A DNA stretch of 64,000 bases from Anthoceros angustus (GCA_010909165.1 VJWM01000119.1:62001-126000); one strand, 5' to 3'; positions 48,719 through 63,235 are shown, numbered from the stretch's first letter. Program-made: numbers and translations. The notes: generated from the letters alone by a model not told the origin.

Positions 48719-49396
48719 AATACAAGGACATCACAATCAAGACCCACTCTATAAATGCATTAAAGGAGATGAAACATTGGAAGTATTGGAGAAGTAGATA
48801 TAAGCTTTTCTCTAAGTATGATTGGGGCATCAATGGACAAAGAAGCATTATATTGATGACCCCGAGGTCTTAGCGAAACACTGTGCATCGAGGTGTCGAC
48901 CAAAATCAAAAATTATAGATGGTTTCTTTGGTGCCGGAAACACTATACAATTTGCATTGCAAGGACATCAAGTTACGAATTGACATCGACCACAGAAGAT
49001 TGAATTTGCAAAACATAATGCCAAAATTTATGGAGTACAAGATCGTATTGAATTTATCGTTGGAGACTTTTCAAACTTGCTCCCAAGCTAAAGGCGGACG
49101 TTGTTTTCTTGCGCCCCCATGGGGTGGACCAACTACGATAGCAAATCGAGGAGTTTGATTTGCAAACCATGTTGCAGCCAAAGGATGGCAAAACATTGTT
49201 TGACGCACAACTCATTCGCCAAACATTTTAATGTTTCTCCTCGTAACACGTCTCTACCTCAACTTAAAACATTGCCAACTTATACATCAAGTTCTAGCAT
49301 TACATTTTGAGGCGAAACCAACTACATAGATAATGGTTGCAAAGGACTTACATGTATTATGGAGATTTCCTTGCTCCTAAAAGAACTAGATTTTAG
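48719..49396 (+). pseudogene. TGS1-like copy 6
   Basis: Complete block. Important because its catalytic region reads GCGCCCCCATGGGGTGGACC, giving A-P-P-W-G-G-P, the methyltransferase motif IV of TGS1, which is frame-damaged in most other copies. DIDH with a lost base (CACAGAAG). TAG 49,394-49,396. Confidence 0.82.
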
Positions 49397-49754
49397 ATAG
49401 ATTAATGTATATTCTAGTTGAAAAAAATTATAGCTCTTAATTTAGATTTTATAAATACAAGTAATAAATTTATCCAATACTTAATATATTTATTTTTACA
49501 AATATTATTTTTCTCTTAAATGCCTTATTTTTCCCTTTATGATGCGTTTTTCCATGGATTGGAGACTATGAATCAGATTAATGGGGTGGTTGGGGCTAAG
49601 CTCTAGTCCAAGTCCCACATTCAAGACAAGAAATGGAAGCCTAGGCGTATCACTGTGGCAAAAGTCTTAAGCAGTGAGCATTTGGACAAGCTGGTAGACA
49701 TGTTTGCAAAATCCTTATTAGCTGGCGGGCCCGGCAAAGCACGAGGATGAAACA
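49397..49754 (+). repeat. Short spacer 6 (AT block plus part of the next module)
   Basis: AT-rich block with AATAAA and the TTCCATGGATTGG module up to GAGGATGAAACAATTG, where it jumps straight into a TGS1 core at shared ACAATTG. Hence the unit is only 0.78 kb. Confidence 0.7.
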
Positions 49755-50180
49755 ATTGACATCGACCACAGAAGATTGAATTTGCAAAACATAATGCCAA
49801 AATTTATGGAGTACAAGATCGTATTGAATTTATCGTTGGAGACTTTTCAAACTTGCTCCCAAGCTAAAGCGGACGTTGTTTTCTTGCGCCCCCATGGGGT
49901 GGACCAACTACGATAGCAAATCGAGGGAGTTTGATTTGCAAACCATGTTGCAGCCAAAGGATGGCAAAACATTGTTTGAGCAGCACAACTCATTGCGCCA
50001 AATATTTTAATGTTTCTACCTCGTAACACGTCTCTACCTCAACTGAAAACATTGCCGCCAGCTTATACATCAAGTTCTAACGTACATTTTGAGGCGGAAA
50101 GCAACTACATAGATAATGGTTGCAAAGGACTTACTGTATATTATGGAGATTTCCTTCCTCCTAAAAGAACTAGATTTTAG
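49755..50180 (+). pseudogene. TGS1-like copy 7, 5' part missing
   Basis: Starts inside the acidic motif region (GACATCGACCACAG) and continues through APPWGGP-coding bases to TAG 50,178-50,180. The KYW motif and SAM loop are absent. It carries private changes (CAGCTTATACATC, CTTCCTCCTAAAAG, TTTATATTCTAG), so it is not a simple copy of copy 6. Confidence 0.8.
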
Positions 50181-52083
50181 ATAGATTAATTTATATTCTA
50201 GTTGAAAAAAATTATAGCTCTTAATTTAGATTTTATAAATACAAGTAATAAATTTATCCAATACTTAATATATTTATTTTTACAAATATTATTTTTCTCT
50301 TAAATGCCTTATTTTTCCCTTTATGATGCGTTTTCCATGGATTGGAGACTATGAATCAGATTAATGGGGTGGTTGGGGCTAAGCTCTAGTCCAAGTCCCA
50401 CATTCAAGACAAGAAATGGAAGCCTAGGCGTATCACTGTGGCAAAAGTCTTAAGCGGTGAGCATTTGGACAATGCTTGGTAGACATGTTTGCAAAATCCT
50501 TATTAGCTGGCGGGCCCGGCAAAGCACGAGGATGAAACAATTCTTGCAACACAATTGAGGAGGCTATGCAAGCCGCTATCCACATGAACATTGTGGAGTG
50601 AAGCAAGGCTCGGTTCAAGTCATAGCACTCGCTAGCCAATGAAGGGCTCCTCCTTGCCCTAACATGCCCTATCAAGGGCAAGGAGCCCTATGAGAACACA
50701 ACTAAGAGTGAGTTGCAAGGCGACAAGGGCACATTGTTGCTGAGCTCTTGCAAGCTTGGAGGAAGAGCCATCCCACCACACAACAAGAAAGCTAGTGTGA
50801 GGAAGGAGGAGGGAGGCAACTAAGGGTCACAAGAAGGCAAAGCGCGAACAATAATTTAGACTTGGTGACAACCCGACATGTTATCCGACCCAATCTCGAT
50901 ACTGTGGAAAGGAAGTGTGGCTCGTGATCCAAGAGCACTTAGGAGCTGGCCGCAACGTGACTTGAAGATGAACCAGAGAATATTCATGCTTCCTCGAAGA
51001 ATATTCATGCTTTTCACTCGGAGGAGCTCAAATTCCAAGTCTCAATCCTCGATCCTTCACCTTTGCTCATATGACCTCTTGCGGCTATACTAGCTAGGGC
51101 TTACGCGCAACTCTAAGCCGCTCAGAAATTCTCTGCAACTTAAACCTCACTCGCTCAACCAAATGAATCTGAATGATGGCGGAATGTGGTTACGAGGGCT
51201 ACCACGAACAAATATCGACCTTCATATCTGAAAGAAATGCACAAACCTTAAGCATGACACCCCGAGAGCTTGGCCAATCTCTCTCACAATGTTTCCTTGT
51301 CGATCAAGTAGCCTCTCTTTGGTTCCCCATAGCTTGTTACGACATTGGTATGAGGTTAGCAAGTGGCTTTCATCCACACATCAAGGGCTAAAACCCATAA
51401 AACACCAACGGTGACATCATGAGTTATAAATCATTTGGTTCAATAAAATACACATTCACACGAAACGCTTTAGGTAAAAGGCGAGTGGAGAGGGTGGAGA
51501 CCGCAAAGAGCGCAAGAGGAGCTTAATTGGTGTGCACTCTTTGCTCACACCTCCGGCCTGCACCTTGGGCAGCTGCTGAGATGCACACACATGGCGACCA
51601 AGCGGCCTACACTGCCGGCGACCTCTGGCGACCTACCGGCTATCCCGAGACGTATTCGGATAGTGTGCGGGACACATCGGGATCTCCTATCTACCTATAT
51701 CCTAATTATCCTTGGGCTTTGGCAAAATGCCTCTATTTACCTATCCTAATATTGTATCTATTTATGTGCCTTGCTCATGTCCTTGGGCTTTGCAAGCGCC
51801 CTTCCTCTTCTTGCCTATATATGCACATTGACACATCCAAGGCACCCTACCACGACAACAAACCTTATCATACATCTTCTACCGATGCAAAATGTCTACT
51901 CTTGTACATGGACTTTGTACCGACGTCATAAAAGGAGGAATATAATATCATGTGATTATGTAGCAAACAAAGTCCCATCGATGTACTCAAAGAAATTTTC
52001 TCAACTGCTTTGATATGCTAAAGATTTCATGCTCCAAGTGAGCATTTGGACAAGCTGCTTGGTAGACATGTTTGCAAAACATT
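50181..52083 (+). repeat. Spacer 7 (complete)
   Basis: AT block, hairpin (near 50,645), GAATATTCATGCTT module (50,960-51,090), and upstream modules to 51,990. Before copy 8 it joins CTCCAAGTGAGCATTTGGACAAG to GACATGTTTGCAAAACATTGCAAGG. No gene. Confidence 0.72.
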
Positions 52084-52755
52084 GCAAGGACATCACAATC
52101 AAGACCCACTCTATAAATGCATTAAAGGAGATGAAACATTGGAAGTATTGAGAAGTAGATATAAGCTTTTCTCTAAGTATGATTGGGGCATCAAGCTGGA
52201 CAAAGAAGCATTATATTGATGACCCCGGTCTTAGCGAAACACCGAGCATCGAGGTGTCGACCAAAATCAAAAATTATAGATGGTTTCTTTGGTGCCGGAA
52301 ACACTATACAATTTGCATTACAAGGACATCAAGTTACAATTGACATCGACCACGAGAAGATTGAATTTGCAAAACATAATGCCAAAATTTATGGAGTACA
52401 AGATCGTATTGAATTTATCGTTGGAGACTTTTTCAAACTTGCTCCCAAGCTAAAGGCGGACGTTGTTTTCTTGCGCCCCATGGGGTGGACCAAACTCGAT
52501 AGCAAATCGAGGAGTTTGATTTGCAAACCATGTTGCAAAGGATGGCAAAACATTGTTTGACGGCACAACTCATTGCGCCAAACATTTTAATGTTTCTCCC
52601 TCGTAACACGCCTCTACCTCAACTTAAAACATTGCCGCCAACTTATACATCAAGTTCTAACGCATTACATTTTGGAAACCAACTACATAGATAATGGTTG
52701 CAAAGGACTTGTGTATTATGGAGATTTCCTTGCTCCTAAAAGAACTAGATTTTAG
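52084..52755 (+). pseudogene. TGS1-like copy 8
   Basis: Complete block with DIDHEK and the long readable stretch '[20 protein letters not shown]'. CTTAGCGAAACACCGAGCATC precedes the SAM loop. C-terminal part to TAG 52,753-52,755; ATGTTGCAAAGGATGG lacks the GCC present elsewhere. Confidence 0.82.
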
Positions 52756-55160
52756 ATAGATTAATGTATATTCTAGTTGAAAAAAAATTATAGCTCTTAA
52801 TTTAGATTTTATAAATACAAGTAATAAATTTATCCAATACTTAATATATTATTTTTACAAATATTATTTTTCTCTTAAATGCCTTATTTTTCCCCTTTAT
52901 GATGCGTTTTTCCATGGATTGGAGACTATGAATCAGATTAATGGGGTGGTTGGGGCTAAGCTCTAGTCCAAGTCCCACATTCAAGACAATAAATGGAAGC
53001 CTAGGCGTATCACATGGCAAAAGTCTTAAGCATGGTGAGCATTTGGACAATCGCTTGGTAGACATGTTTGCAAAATCCTTATTAGCTGGCGGGGCCCGCA
53101 AAGCACGAGGATGAAACAATTGCGCTGCAACACAATTGAGGAGGCTATGCAAGCCGCTATCCACATGAACATTGTGGAGTGAAGCAAGGCTCGGTTCAAG
53201 TCATAGCTCGGCTATAGCCAATGAAGGGCTCCTCCTTGCCCTAACATGCCCTATCAAGGGCAAGGAGCCCTATGAGAACACAACTAAGAGTGAGTTGCAA
53301 GGCGACAAGGGCACATTGTTGCTGCCGAGCTCTTGCAAAGCTTGAGAGGAAGAGCCATCCCACCACACAACAAGAAAGCTAGTGTGAGGAAGGAGGAGGG
53401 AGGCAACTAAGGGTCACAAGAAGGCAAAGCGAACAATAATTTAGACTTGGTGACAACCCGACATGTTATCCAAAGACCCAATCTCGATACTGTGGAAAGG
53501 AAGGCTGTGGCTCGTGATCCAAGAGCACTTAGGGGAGCCACAGCAGTGACTTGAAGATGAACGAGAATATTCATGCTTCCTCAAGAATATTCATGCTTTT
53601 CACTCGGAGGAGCTCAAATTCCAAGTCTCCAATCCTCCGATCCTTCACCTTTGCTCATATGACCTCTTGCGGCTATACTAGCTAGGGCTTCGCCCACCCA
53701 CTACATGCTCGAAGGCGTTCTCGCAACTTAAACCTCACTCGCTCAACCAAATGAATCTGAATGATGGCGGAATGTGGTTCTGAGGGCTACCACGAACAAA
53801 TATCGACGACCTTCATATCTGAAAGAAATGCACAAACCTTAAGCATGACACCCCAGAGCTTGGCCAACTGTCTCTCACAATGTTTCCTTGTCGTGAAGTA
53901 GCCTCTCTTTGGTTCCCCATAGCTTGTTACGACATTGGATGAGGTTAGCAGTGGCTTTCATCCACACATCAAGGGCTAAAACCCATAAAACACCAACGGT
54001 GACATCATGAGTTATAAATCATTTGGTTCAATAAATACACATTCACACGAACGCTTTAGGTAAAAAGTCGAGTGGAGAGGGTGGAGACCGCAAAGAGCGC
54101 AAGAGGAGCTTAATTGGTGTGCACTCTTTGCTCACACCTCGGCCTGCACCTTGCACCACATGAGATGCACACACATGGCGACCAAAATCAAAAATTATAG
54201 CTCTTAATTTAGACTTGGTGACAACCCGACATGTTATCCAGACGATTCGGATAGTGTGCGGGACACATCGTGATCTCCCTATCTACCTATATCCTAATTA
54301 TCCTTGGGCTTTGGCAAAATGCCCTCTATTTACCTATCCTAATATTGTATCTATTTATGTGCCTTGCTCATGTCCTTGGGCTTTGGCAAGCCCTTCCTCT
54401 TCTTGCCTATATATGCACATTGACAAGATGAGGTTAGCAGTGGCTTTCATCCACACATCAAGGGCTAAAACCCATAAAACACCAACGGTGACATCATGAG
54501 TTATAAATCATTTGGTTCAATAAATACACATTCACACGAACGCTTTAGGTAAAAAGTCGAGTGGAGAGGGTGGAGACCGCAAAGAGCAAGAGGAGCTTAA
54601 TTGGTGTGCACTCTTTGCTCACACCTCGGCCTGCACCTTGGACGATACCTATGAGATGCACACATGGCGACCAAAGAGCGCAAGAGGAGCTTAATTGGTG
54701 TGCACTCTTTGCTCACACCTCGGCTATCCCAGACGATTCGGATAGTGTGCGGGACACATCGTGATCTCCCTATCTACCTATATCCTAATTATCCTTGGGC
54801 TTTGGCAAAATGCCCTCTATTTACCTATCCTAATATTGTATCTATTTATGTGCCTTGCTCATGTCCTTGGGCTTTGGCAAGCCCTTCCTCTTCTTGCCTA
54901 TATATGCACATTGACCGCATCCAAGGCACCCTACCACGACAATGACCTTATCATACATCTTCTACCGATGCAAAATGTCTACTCTTGTACATGGACTTTG
55001 TACCGACGTCATAAAAGGAGGAATATAATATCATGTGATTATGTAGCAAACAAAGTCCCATCGTACATGTACTCAAAGAAATTTTCTCAACTCGCTGATA
55101 TGCTAAAGATTTCATGCTCCAAGGCGTTCTGCAACACAATTGACATCGACCACAGAGAGC
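52756..55160 (+). repeat. Spacer 8, with the upstream module duplicated
   Basis: All modules, then the upstream module twice (about 53,945-54,425 and 54,427-55,100). Near 54,182-54,240 the text passes from ACCAAAATCAAAAATTATAG (TGS1) to CTCTTAATTTAGA (AT block) to CTTGGTGACAACCCGACATG (hairpin-side module) and back, with 8-11 shared bases at each switch. No gene. Confidence 0.75.
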
Positions 55161-55838
55161 AATACAAGGACATCACAATCAAGACCCACTCTATAAATGC
55201 ATTAAAGGAGATGAAACATTGGAAGTATTGGAGAAGTAGATATAAGCTTTTCTCTAAGTATGATTGGGGCATCAAGCTGGACAAAGAAGCATTATATTCA
55301 TGACCCCAGGTCTTAGCGAAACACTGTGCATCGAGGTGTCACCAAAATCAAAAATTATAGATGGTTTCTTTGGTGCCGGAAACACTATACAATTTGCATT
55401 GCAAGGACATCAAGTTACAATTGACATCGACCACAGAAGATTGAATTTGCAAAACATAATGCCAAAATTTATGGAGTACAAGATCGTATTGAATTTATCG
55501 TTGGAGACTTTTCAAACTTGCTCCCAAGCTAAAGGCGACGTTGTTTTCTTGCGCCCCATGGGGTGGACCAACTACGATAGCAAATCGAGGGAGTTTGATT
55601 TGCAAACCATGTTGCGACCAAAGGATGGCAAAACATTGTTTGACGGCACAACTCATTGCGCCAAACATTTTAATGTTTCTCCTCGTAACACGTCTCTACC
55701 TCAACTTAAAACATTGCCGCCAACTTATACATCAAGTTCTAACGACATTTTGAGGCGAAACCAACTACATAGATAATGGTTGCAAAGGACTTCATGTATT
55801 ATGGAGATTTCCTTGCTCCTAAAAGAACTAGATTTTAG
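55161..55838 (+). pseudogene. TGS1-like copy 9
   Basis: Complete block preceded by a CAACACAATTGACATCGACCACAGAGAGCAATAC chimera of spacer and TGS1 words. DIDH with lost base; GCGCCCCATGGGGTGGACCAAC at motif IV; TAG 55,836-55,838. Confidence 0.82.
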
Positions 55839-57780
55839 ATAGATTAATGTATATTCTAGTTGAAAAAATTATAGCTCTTAATTTAGATTTTATAAATACA
55901 AGTAATAAATTTATCCAATACTTAATATATTATTTTTACAAATATTATTTTTCTCTTAAATGCCTTATTTTTCCCTTTATGATGCGTTTTTCCATGGATT
56001 GGAGACTATGAATCAGACATTGGTTGGGGCTAAGCTCTAGTCCAAGTCCCACATTCAAGACAACAGAAATGGAAGCCTAGACGATCATGGCAAAAGTCTT
56101 AAGCAGTGAGCATTTGGACAAGCTTGGTAGACATGTTTGCAAAATCCTTATTAGCTGGCGGGCCCGCAAAGCACGAGGATGAAACAATTGCGCAACACAA
56201 TTGAGGAGGCTATGCAAGCCGCTATCCACATGAACATTGTGGAGTGAAGCAAGGCTCGGTTCAAGTCATAGCGACTCCCATAGCCAATGAAGGTGGCTCC
56301 TCCTTGCCCTAACATGCCCTATCAAGGGCAAGGAGCCCTATGAGAACACAACTAAGAGTGAGTTGCAAGGCGACAAGGGCACATTGTTGCTGCCCGAGCT
56401 CTTGCAAGCTTGAGAGGAAGAGCCATCCCACCACACAACAAGAAAGCTAGTGTGAGGAAGGAGGAGGGAGGCAACTAAGGGTCACAAGAAGGCAAAGCGA
56501 ACAATAATTTAGACTTGGTGACAACCCGACATGTTATCCAAAGACCCAATCTCGATACTGTGAAAGGAAGGCGTGGCTCGTGATCCAAGAGCACTTAGGA
56601 GCTGGCCACGAAACAATGACTTGAAGATGAACCAGAATATTCATGCTTCCTCAAGAATATTCATGCTTTTCACTCGGAGGAGCTCAAATTCCAAGTCTCC
56701 AATCCTCGATCCTTCACCTTTGCTCATATGACCTCTTGCGGCTATACTAGCTAGGGCTTCGCAAACGCCCGCAACTGGCCTCAAAGGCGTTCTCTGCAAC
56801 TTAAACCTCACTCGCTCAACCAAATGAATCTGAATGATGGCGTAATGTGGTTACGAGGGCTACCACGAACAAATATCGACGACCTTCATATCGTGAAAGA
56901 AATGCACAAACCTTAAGCACATGACACCCCGAGCTTGGCCAATCATCTCTCTCACAATGTTTCCTTGTCGATCAAGTAGCCTCTCTTTGGTTCCCCATAG
57001 CTTGTTACGACATTGACGATGAGGTTAGCAGTGGCTTTCATCCACACATCAAGGGCTAAAACCCATAAAACACCAACGGTGACATCATGAGTTATAAATC
57101 ATTTGGTTCAATAAAATACACATTCACACGAACGCTTTAGGTAAAAAGTCGAGTGGAGAGGGTGGAGACCAAAGAGCGCAAGAGGAGCTTAATTGGTGTG
57201 CACTCTTTGCTCACACCTCCGGCCGCACCTTGGGCCAGCTGCCTATGAGATGCACACATGGCGACCAAACAGCCTACACTGCCGGCGACCTCGGCGACCT
57301 ACCGGCTATCCCAGACGATTCGGATAGTGTGCGGGACACATCGGGATCTCCCTATCTACCTATATCCTAATTATCCTTGGGCTTTGGCAAAATGCCCTCT
57401 ATTTACCTATCCTAATATTGTATCTATTTATGTGCCTTGCTCATGTCCTTGGGCTTTGGCAACCGCCCTTCCTCTTCTTGCCTATATATGCACATTGACG
57501 CATCCAAGGCACCCTACCACGACAACAAATTATCATACATCTTCTACCATGCAAAATGTCTACTCTTGTACATGGACTTTGTACCGACGTCATAAAAGGA
57601 GGAATATAATATCATGTGATTATGTAGCAAACAAAGTCCCATCGTGATGTACTCCAAAAGAAATTTTCTCAACTACTTTGATATGCTAAAGATTTCATGC
57701 TCCAAGTGAGCATTTGGACAAAGAAGCATTATATTCGGTGACCCCGAGGTCTTAGCGAAACACTATACAATTTGCATTGC
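55839..57780 (+). repeat. Spacer 9 (complete)
   Basis: AT block, hairpin near 56,293, double GAATATTCATGCTT at 56,634-56,668, upstream modules. The last 80 nt (57,705-57,780) combine GAGCATTTGGACAA (spacer), AGAAGCATTATATTCGGTGACC (TGS1) and ACTATACAATTTGCATTGCAAGG (TGS1, further on) before copy 10. No gene. Confidence 0.72.
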
Positions 57781-58462
57781 AAGGACATCACAATCAAGAC
57801 CCACTCTATAAATGCATTAAAGGAGATGAACATTGGAGAAGTATTGGAGAAGTAGATATAAGCTTTTCTCTAAGTATGATTGGGGCATCAAAATTTGGAC
57901 AAAGAAGCATTATATTCGGTGACCCCGAGGTCTTAGCGAAACACCGTGCATCGAGGTGTCGACCAAAATCAAAAATTATAGATGGTTTCTTTGGTGCGGA
58001 AACACTATACAATTTGCATTGCAAGGACATCAAGTTACGAATTGACATCGACCACGAGAAGATTGAATTTGCAAAACATAATGCCAAAATTTATGGAGTA
58101 CAAGATCGTATTGAATTTATCGTTGGAGACTTTTCAAACTTGCTCCCAAGCTAAAGCGGACGTTGTTTTCTTGCGCCCATGGGGTGGACCAACTACGATA
58201 GCAAATCGAGGGAGTTTGATTTGCAAACCATGTTGCAGCCAAAGGATGGCAAAACATTGTTTTGACGGCACAACTCATTGCGCCAAACATTTTAATGTTT
58301 CTCCTCGTAACACGCCTCTACCTCAACTTAAAACATTGCCGCCAACTTATACATCAAGTTCTAACGCATTACATTTTGAGGAAACCAACTACATAGATAA
58401 TGGTTGCAAAGGACTTACTGTATTATGGAGATTTCCTTGCTCCTAAAAGAACTAGATTTTAG
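57781..58462 (+). pseudogene. TGS1-like copy 10
   Basis: Complete block, DIDHEK, '[18 protein letters not shown]', C-terminal part to TAG 58,460-58,462. Carries CACGCCTCTACC where most earlier copies have CACGTCTCTACC, a variant shared with copies 8, 11 and 12. Confidence 0.82.
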
Positions 58463-60389
58463 ATAGATTAATGTATATTCTAGTTGAAAAAAATTATAGC
58501 TCTTAATTTAGATTTTATAAATACAAGTAATAAATTTATCCAATACTTAATATATTTATTTTTACAAATATTATTTTTCTCTTAAATGCCTTATTTTTCC
58601 CCTTTATGATGCGTTTTCCATGGATTGGAGACTATGAATCAGACAATGGGGTGGTTGGGGCTAAGCTCTAGTCCAAGTCCCACATTCAAGACAATGAAAT
58701 GGAAGCCTAGACGTATCACTGTGGCAAAAGTCTTAAGCATGAGCATTTGGACAACCGCTTGGTAGACATGTTTGCAAAATCCTTATTAGCTGGCCGGGCC
58801 CGCAAAGCACGAGGATGAAACAATTGCGCAACACAATTGAGGAGGCTATGCAAGCCGCTATCCACATGAACATTGTGGAGTGAAGCAAGGCTCCGGTTCA
58901 AGTCATAGCAGCCCACTATAGCCAATGAAGGGCTGGCTCCTCCTTGCCCTAACATGCCCTATCAAGGGCAAGGAGCCCTATGAGAACACAACTAAGAGTG
59001 AGTTGCAAGGCGACAAGGGCACATTGTTGCTGCCCGAGCTCTTGCAAAGAAGCTTGAGAGGAAGAGCCATCCCACCACACAACAAGAAAGCTAGTGTGAG
59101 GAAGGAGGAGGGAGGCAACTAAGGGTCACAAGAAGGCAAAGCGCGAACAATAATTTAGACTTGGTGACAACCCGACATGTTATCCAAAGACCCAATCTCG
59201 ATACTGTGGAAAGGAAGGCTGTGGCTCGTGATCCAAGAGCACTTAGGAGCTGGCCACGCAAGCGACTTGAAGATGAACCAGAGAATATTCATGCTTCCTC
59301 GAAGAATATTCATGCTTTTCACTCGGAGGAGCTCAAATTCCAAGTCTCCAATCCTCCGATCCTTCACCTTTGCTCATATGACCTCTTGCGGCTATACTAG
59401 CTAGGGCTTCAAACGCCCGCAACTACTTCCGCTCCGGCGTTCTCTGCAACTTAAACCTCACTCGCTCAACCAAATGAATCTGAATGATGGCGTAATGTGG
59501 TTACGAGGGCTACCACGAACAAATATCGACGACCTTCATATCGTGAAAGAAATGCACAAACCTTAAGCATGACACCCCAGAGCTTGGCCAACTGTCTCTC
59601 TCTCACAATGTTTCCTTGTCGATCAAGTAGCCTCTCTTTGGTTCCCCATAGCTTGTTACGACATTGACAAGATGAGGTTAGCAAGTGGCTTTCATCCACA
59701 CATCAAGGGCTAAAACCCATAAAACACCAACGGTGACATCATGAGTTATAAATCATTTGGTTCAATAAAATACACATTCACGAACGCTTTAGGTAAAAAG
59801 TCGAGTGGAGAGGTGGAGACCGCAAAGAGCGCAAGAGGAGCTTAATTGGTGTGCACTCTTTGCTCACACCTCCGGCCGCACCTTGGACGAGCTGCCTATG
59901 AGATGCACACATGGCGACCAAGCGGCCTACACACCGGCGACCTCTGGCGACCTGGCTATCCCGAGACGTATTCGGATAGTGTGCGGGACACATCGGGATC
60001 TCCCTATCTACCTATATCCTAATTATCCTTGGGCTTTGGCAAAATGCCCTCTATTTACCTATCCTAATATTGTATCTATTTATGTGCCTTGCTCATGTCC
60101 TTGGGCTTTGGCAACGCCCTTCCTCTTCTTGCCTATATATGCACATTGACCGCATCCAAGGCACCCTACCACGACAACCTTATCATACATCTTCTACCGA
60201 TGCAAAATGTCTACTCTTGTACATGGACTTTGTACCGACGTCATAAAAGGAGGAATATAATATCATGTGATTATGTAGCAAACAAAGTCCCATCGTCGAT
60301 GTACTCAAAGAAATTTTCTCAACTGCTGATATGCTAAAGATTTCATGCTCCAAGTCGAGCAAAGAATGACACAACTGCAGACGAGAGCA
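58463..60389 (+). repeat. Spacer 10 (complete)
   Basis: Full module order with hairpin near 58,931 and double GAATATTCATGCTT near 59,283-59,321. Little rearranged, so a good reference together with unit 1. No gene. Confidence 0.75.
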
Positions 60390-61066
<677 letters not shown>

Positions 61067-61892
61067 ATAGATTAATGTATATTCTAGTTGAAAAAAATTA
61101 TAGCTCTTAATTTAGATTTTATAAATACAAGTAATAAATTTATCCAATACTTAATATATTTATTTTTACAAATATTATTTTTCTCTTAAATGCCTTATTT
61201 TTCCCCTTTATGATGCGTTTTTCCATGGATTGGAGACTATGAATCAGATTAATGGGGTGGTTGGGGCTAAGCTCTAGTCCAAGTCCCACATTCAAGACAA
61301 TGAAATGGAAGCCTAGGCGTATCACATGGCAAAAGTCTTAAGCAGTGAGCATTTGGACAACGCTTGGTAGACATGTTTGCAAAATCCTTATTAGCTGGCG
61401 GGCCCGGCAAAGCACGAGGATGAAACAATTGCGCTGCAACACAATTGAGGAGGCTATGCAAGCCGCTATCCACATGAACATTGTGGAGTGAAGCAAGGCT
61501 CGGTTCAAGTCATAGTAGCTCCATTATAGCCAATGAAGGGCTGGCTCAAGGGTCACAAGAAGGCAAAGCGCGAATAATAATTTAGGGCTGGTGATAACCC
61601 GACATGTTATTTAGCAGCCAATCTCGACACCAGGAAAAGGAAGCTGTATGGCTCTGTGATCCAAGAGCACTTAGGGAGCAGGCCCTGAAATAATGACTTG
61701 AAGATGAACCGGTGAGCTCGAGCTAGTTAAGCGTCATAAAAGGAGGAATATAATATCATGTGATTATGTAGCAAACAAAGTCCCATCGCATACGATGTAC
61801 TCCAAAAGAAATTTTCTCAACTGCTACCGATATGCTAAAGATTTCATGCTCCAAGTCGAGCAAAGAATGACACAATGCCTGCAGACGAGAGC
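61067..61892 (+). repeat. Variant spacer 11 with diverged module D'
   Basis: After the AT block and first spacer module, GGGCTGGCTC goes directly to AAGGGTCACAAGAAGG, skipping the hairpin. The next part (about 61,550-61,735) is a diverged version of the GACTTGGTGACAACCC module (GGGCTGGTGATAACCCGAC, ACACCAGGAAAAGGAAG) ending GAGCTCGAGCTAGTTAAGC, which joins GTCATAAAAGGAGG. The unit is 1.5 kb. Confidence 0.75.
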
Positions 61893-62575
61893 AATACAAG
61901 GACATCACAATCAAGACCCACTCTATAAATGCATTAAAGGAGATGAACATTGGAGAAGTATTGGAGAAGTAGATATAAGCTTTTCTCTAAGTATGATTGG
62001 GGCATCAAGCTGGACAAAGAAGCATTATATTCGTGACCCCGAGGTCTTAGCGAAACACTGTGCATCGAGGTGTCGACCAAAATCAAAAATTATAGATGGT
62101 TTCTTTGGTGCCGGAAACACTATACAATTTGCATTGCAAGGACATCAAGTTACAGAATTGACATCGACCACGAGAAGATTGAATTTGCAAAACATAATGC
62201 CAAAATTTATGGAGTACAAGATCGTATTGAATTTATCGTTGGAGACTTTTTCAAACTTGCTCCCAAGCTAAAGGCGACGTTGTTTTCTTGCGCCCCATGG
62301 GTGGACCAACTACGATAGCAAATCGAGGGAGTTTGATTTGCAAACCATGTTGCGCCAAAGGATGGCAAAACATTGTTTGAACGGCACAACTCATTGCCAA
62401 ACATTTTAATGTTTCTCCTCGTAACACGCCTCTACCTCAACTTAAAACATTGCCGCCAACTTATACATCAAGTTCTAACGACATTTTGAGGCGGAAACCA
62501 ACTACATAGATAATGGTTGCAAAGGACTTACTGTATTATGGAGATTTCCTTGCTCCTAAAAGAACTAGATTTTAG
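61893..62575 (+). pseudogene. TGS1-like copy 12 (last)
   Basis: Complete block with CATCAAGTTACAGAATTGAC, DIDHEK and TAG 62,573-62,575. Final copy before the array ends. Confidence 0.82.
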
Positions 62576-63235
62576 ATAGATTAATGTATATTCTAGTTGA
62601 AAAAAATTATAGCTCTTAATTTAGATTTTATAAATACAAGTAATAAATTTATCCAATACTTAATATATTTATTTTTACAAATATTATTTTTCTCTTAAAT
62701 GCCTTATTTTTCCCCTTTATGATGCGTTTTTCCATGGATTGGAGACTATGAATCAGATTAATGGGGTGGTTAGCTAAGCTCTAGTCCAAGTCCCACATTC
62801 AAGACAACAAATGGAAGCCTAGACGATCACCGTGGCAAAAGTCTTAAGAAATGAGCATTTGGACAAGCTTGGTAGACATGTTTGCAAAATCCTTACACAC
62901 CGTCCAAAGCACGAGGATGAAACAATTGCGCAACACAATTGAGGAGGCTATGCAAGCCGCTATCCACATGAACATTGTGGAGTGAAGCAAGGCTCCGGTT
63001 CAAGTCATAGTAGCTCCAGCTATAGCCAATGAAGGGCTGGCTCAAGGGTCACAAGAAGGCAAAGCGCGAATAATAATTTAGGGCTGGTGATAACCCGACA
63101 TGTTATTTAGCAGCCAATCTCGACACCAGGAAAAGGAAGCTGTATGGCTCTGTGATCCAAGAGCACTTAGGGAGCTGGCCCTGAAATAATGACTTGAAGA
63201 TGAACCGCTGAGGTGAGCTCGAGCTAGTTAAGCTT
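62576..63235 (+). repeat. Terminal spacer with module D'
   Basis: AT block, one spacer module and module D' as in spacer 11. At GAGCTAGTTAAGC (about 63,232) it passes into unique sequence instead of another TGS1 unit, so this is the right edge of the array. Confidence 0.75.
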
